From NCBI RefSeq assembly GCF_000092645.1, contig NC_014165.1, positions 682,001 to 746,000 on the forward strand: a DNA stretch of 64,000 nucleotides, read 5' to 3'. A program made the translations under genes and the position numbers. Under the pieces are notes generated by a model. It was not told the DNA's origin, made no database searches, and was given only the letters and a program-made list of their open reading frames with translations. This stretch comes from Thermobispora bispora DSM 43833 (lineage in GTDB: Bacteria; Actinomycetota; Actinomycetes; Streptosporangiales; Streptosporangiaceae). This document shows positions 62,487 through 64,000 of this stretch, piece by piece (within the stretch, counting starts at the first letter, position 1; each line of letters opens with the position of its first letter).

Positions 62487-62521
62487 GGCCGTGGGGACCG
62501 GTGACCCCGGTCCCCACGGCC
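62487..62521 (+). terminator. Perfect 15-bp hairpin between substrate-binding and ATPase genes
   Basis: GGCCGTGGGGACCGG (62487-62501) and its complement (62507-62521) around a five-base loop, six bases after the BMP gene stop. It likely ends most transcripts, so the binding protein is made in excess over the ATPase. Confidence 0.8.
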
Positions 62522-62569
62522 CTTCCCGTCACTGATGATCAACCCGGACTCCGCACGGAGGAGGCGGTC

Positions 62570-64000
62570 ATTTCCACCGCGACGGAACCTGCTGCGGTGG
62601 AGCTTGTCGGGATAACCAAGAGGTTCCCCGGGGTCGTCGCCAACCGCGACATCCACCTCCGCGTCGCGAAAGGCCAGATCCACGCGATCGTGGGGGAGAA
62701 CGGGGCCGGCAAGTCCACCCTCATGAAGATCCTCTACGGCATGCAGCGCCCCGACGAGGGTGAGATCCGGATCAACGGGTCGCCGGTCGGCTTCCACAGC
62801 CCCGCCGACGCGATCTCCGCCGGCATCGGCATGGTCCACCAGCACTTCATGCTGGCCGACAACCTCACCGTGCTGGAGAACGTCATCCTCGGCAGCGAAC
62901 CCCGGCGGGGCGGCATCGCCATCGACTTCGCCGCGGCCCGGAAGAAGATCAAGGAGATCTCCGACGCGTACGGCCTCGGCATCCGGCCCGACGTCCCGGT
63001 GGAGGAGCTGGGCGTCGGCGACCGGCAGCGCGTGGAGATCCTCAAGGTCCTCTACCGCGGCGCGCGGATCCTCATCCTCGACGAGCCCACGGCCGTGCTC
63101 GTCCCCCATGAGGTGGACGAGCTCTTCGAGAACCTGCGCGGCCTGGTCCGCGAGGGCCTGACCATCATCTTCATCTCGCACAAGCTCGACGAGGTGCTCC
63201 GGGTCGCCGACGCCATCACGGTGATCTGCCGCGGCACCACCGTCGCCACGGTCGACCCCAAGCAGGTGACCGCCCGCCAGCTCGCCGAGCTGATGGTCGG
63301 CGGCGAGCTGCCGAGCCCGGAGACGCGCGAGTCCACGGTCACCGACGTCACGGTCCTCTCCGTGCGGGACCTGACCGTGCGCAACCCGGACGGCCGGGTG
63401 GTCGTCGACAACGTGAGCTTCGACATCCGCAAGGGCGAGGTCCTCGGCATCGCCGGGGTGGAGGGCAACGGCCAGAACGAGCTGGTCGAGGCGCTCATGG
63501 GCATCCGCCCGTCCACCGGGCGGATCGTGCTGAACGGCACGGACATCAGCGAGTACCCCACCCGGAGGCGGCGCGAGGCGGGGATCGGCTACATCCCGGC
63601 CGACCGGCACCGGCACGGCCTGCTGCTCGAGTCGCCGCTCTGGGAGAACCGGATCCTCGGCCACCAGACCCGCCGCCCGAACGTCAAGGGCCGCCGGGGC
63701 ATCTGGCTCGACCGGGCGGGCGCGCGCGCCGACACCCGGCGGATCGTGCGGGAGTACGACGTCCGCACCCCCGGGATCGACGTCCACGCCACCGCCCTCT
63801 CCGGCGGCAACCAGCAGAAGCTCATCGTGGGCCGGGAGATGAGCGGCGACCCGGTGCTGCTGATCGCCAGCCACCCGACCCGCGGGGTCGACGTCGGCGC
63901 CCAGGCGGCCATCTGGGACCACCTGCGGGCCGCCCGGGCCAAGGGCCTGGCGGTGCTGCTGATCTCCGCGGACCTCGACGAGCTCATCGGCCTGTCCGAC
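62570..64000 (+). CDS. Nucleoside/sugar ABC importer ATPase (partial)
   Basis: 476 residues before the window edge. Two nucleotide-binding domains. First: Walker A GENGAGKST, LSGG-equivalent LGVGDRQRVEILK, Walker B ILILDEPTAVL. Second: a degenerate Walker A (GVEGNGQNE), signature LSGGNQQKLIVG, and LLIASHPTRGVDVG in place of a normal LDEP, as is usual in this family. Start choice: GGAGGAGG (62557-62564) is five bases before ATT 62570, with no ATG/GTG/TTG in frame there; GTG 62597 is in frame but lacks a site. Permease genes are expected beyond the edge. Confidence 0.9.
   Translation, partial: MSTATEPAAVELVGITKRFPGVVANRDIHLRVAKGQIHAIVGENGAGKSTLMKILYGMQRPDEGEIRINGSPVGFHSPADAISAGIGMVHQHFMLADNLTVLENVILGSEPRRGGIAIDFAAARKKIKEISDAYGLGIRPDVPVEELGVGDRQRVEILKVLYRGARILILDEPTAVLVPHEVDELFENLRGLVREGLTIIFISHKLDEVLRVADAITVICRGTTVATVDPKQVTARQLAELMVGGELPSPETRESTVTDVTVLSVRDLTVRNPDGRVVVDNVSFDIRKGEVLGIAGVEGNGQNELVEALMGIRPSTGRIVLNGTDISEYPTRRRREAGIGYIPADRHRHGLLLESPLWENRILGHQTRRPNVKGRRGIWLDRAGARADTRRIVREYDVRTPGIDVHATALSGGNQQKLIVGREMSGDPVLLIASHPTRGVDVGAQAAIWDHLRAARAKGLAVLLISADLDELIGLSD

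Noticed and set aside
1-64000. tRNA or rRNA genes and insertion sequences
   Set aside because: No tRNA-like cloverleaf ending in CCA or with a GGTTCGA loop, no rRNA segment, and no transposase or integrase motif was recognised.

Overview
The window is about 72% G+C. It carries a dense gene set typical of a high-GC actinomycete: GTG/TTG starts, ATGA and GTGA stop/start overlaps, strong GGAGG ribosome sites, and the core order pcrA ... sucC-sucD-perM-purN-purH-folD, whose sucCD-perM-purNH part is also found in Mycobacterium. The proteins look like Streptosporangiales (a thermophilic relative such as Thermobispora is possible), but the species cannot be fixed from sequence reading alone. No rRNA, tRNA, insertion sequence or phage gene was recognised.

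Layout. 1-3.8 kb: the end of an aldehyde dehydrogenase, a cholesterol-oxidase-like GMC flavoprotein and guaA. 3.9-6.5 kb: a membrane acyltransferase, then a MerR regulator divergent from a methyltransferase, with a textbook MerR operator between them. 6.6-21.3 kb: a cell-surface glycopolymer locus with a NodB deacetylase, three glycosyltransferases, a GT2/TagF-like phosphotransferase, a GT39 membrane transferase, a Stealth sugar-phosphate transferase, a CDP-alcohol phosphotransferase and a sulfotransferase. 21.3-25.8 kb: a minus-strand form II coxS-L-M-G (carbon-monoxide-dehydrogenase-like) operon. 26.2-27.8 kb: a second GMC oxidoreductase. 28.1-32.4 kb: PspC-type membrane proteins, a PspC-containing histidine kinase with its LuxR-type response regulator, and a CPBP protease. 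32.7-41.1 kb: a PIG-L deacetylase, pcrA, a frameshifted secreted-protein pseudogene, sucCD and perM. 41.1-42.2 kb: a decayed CRISPR-like repeat array and a small four-cysteine secreted protein. 42.4-49.9 kb: purN-purH, folD, an FHA-HTH regulator divergent from citrate synthase, and icd. 50.2-58.1 kb: a Ser/Thr kinase, a DUF11 protein, galE, a CNNM/CorC-type protein, trpS, a YihY protein and a D,D-carboxypeptidase. 58.2-64 kb: a small membrane protein, a YbdK-type ligase, an M20 amidohydrolase and the start of a BMP-type nucleoside ABC transporter, cut by the window edge.

How it fits together: most of the right half is housekeeping metabolism (TCA cycle, purine and folate synthesis, DNA repair). 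The 3.9-28 kb part looks like an accessory insertion between core genes, devoted to surface polymer assembly and to trace-gas or aldehyde-type molybdenum hydroxylase chemistry. The most interesting signals are the surface-polymer locus, the 61-bp-period CRISPR-like relic, two non-standard start codons (CTG for purN, ATT for the ABC ATPase), the MerR operator on an apparently leaderless methyltransferase gene, and the pseudogene between pcrA and sucC.
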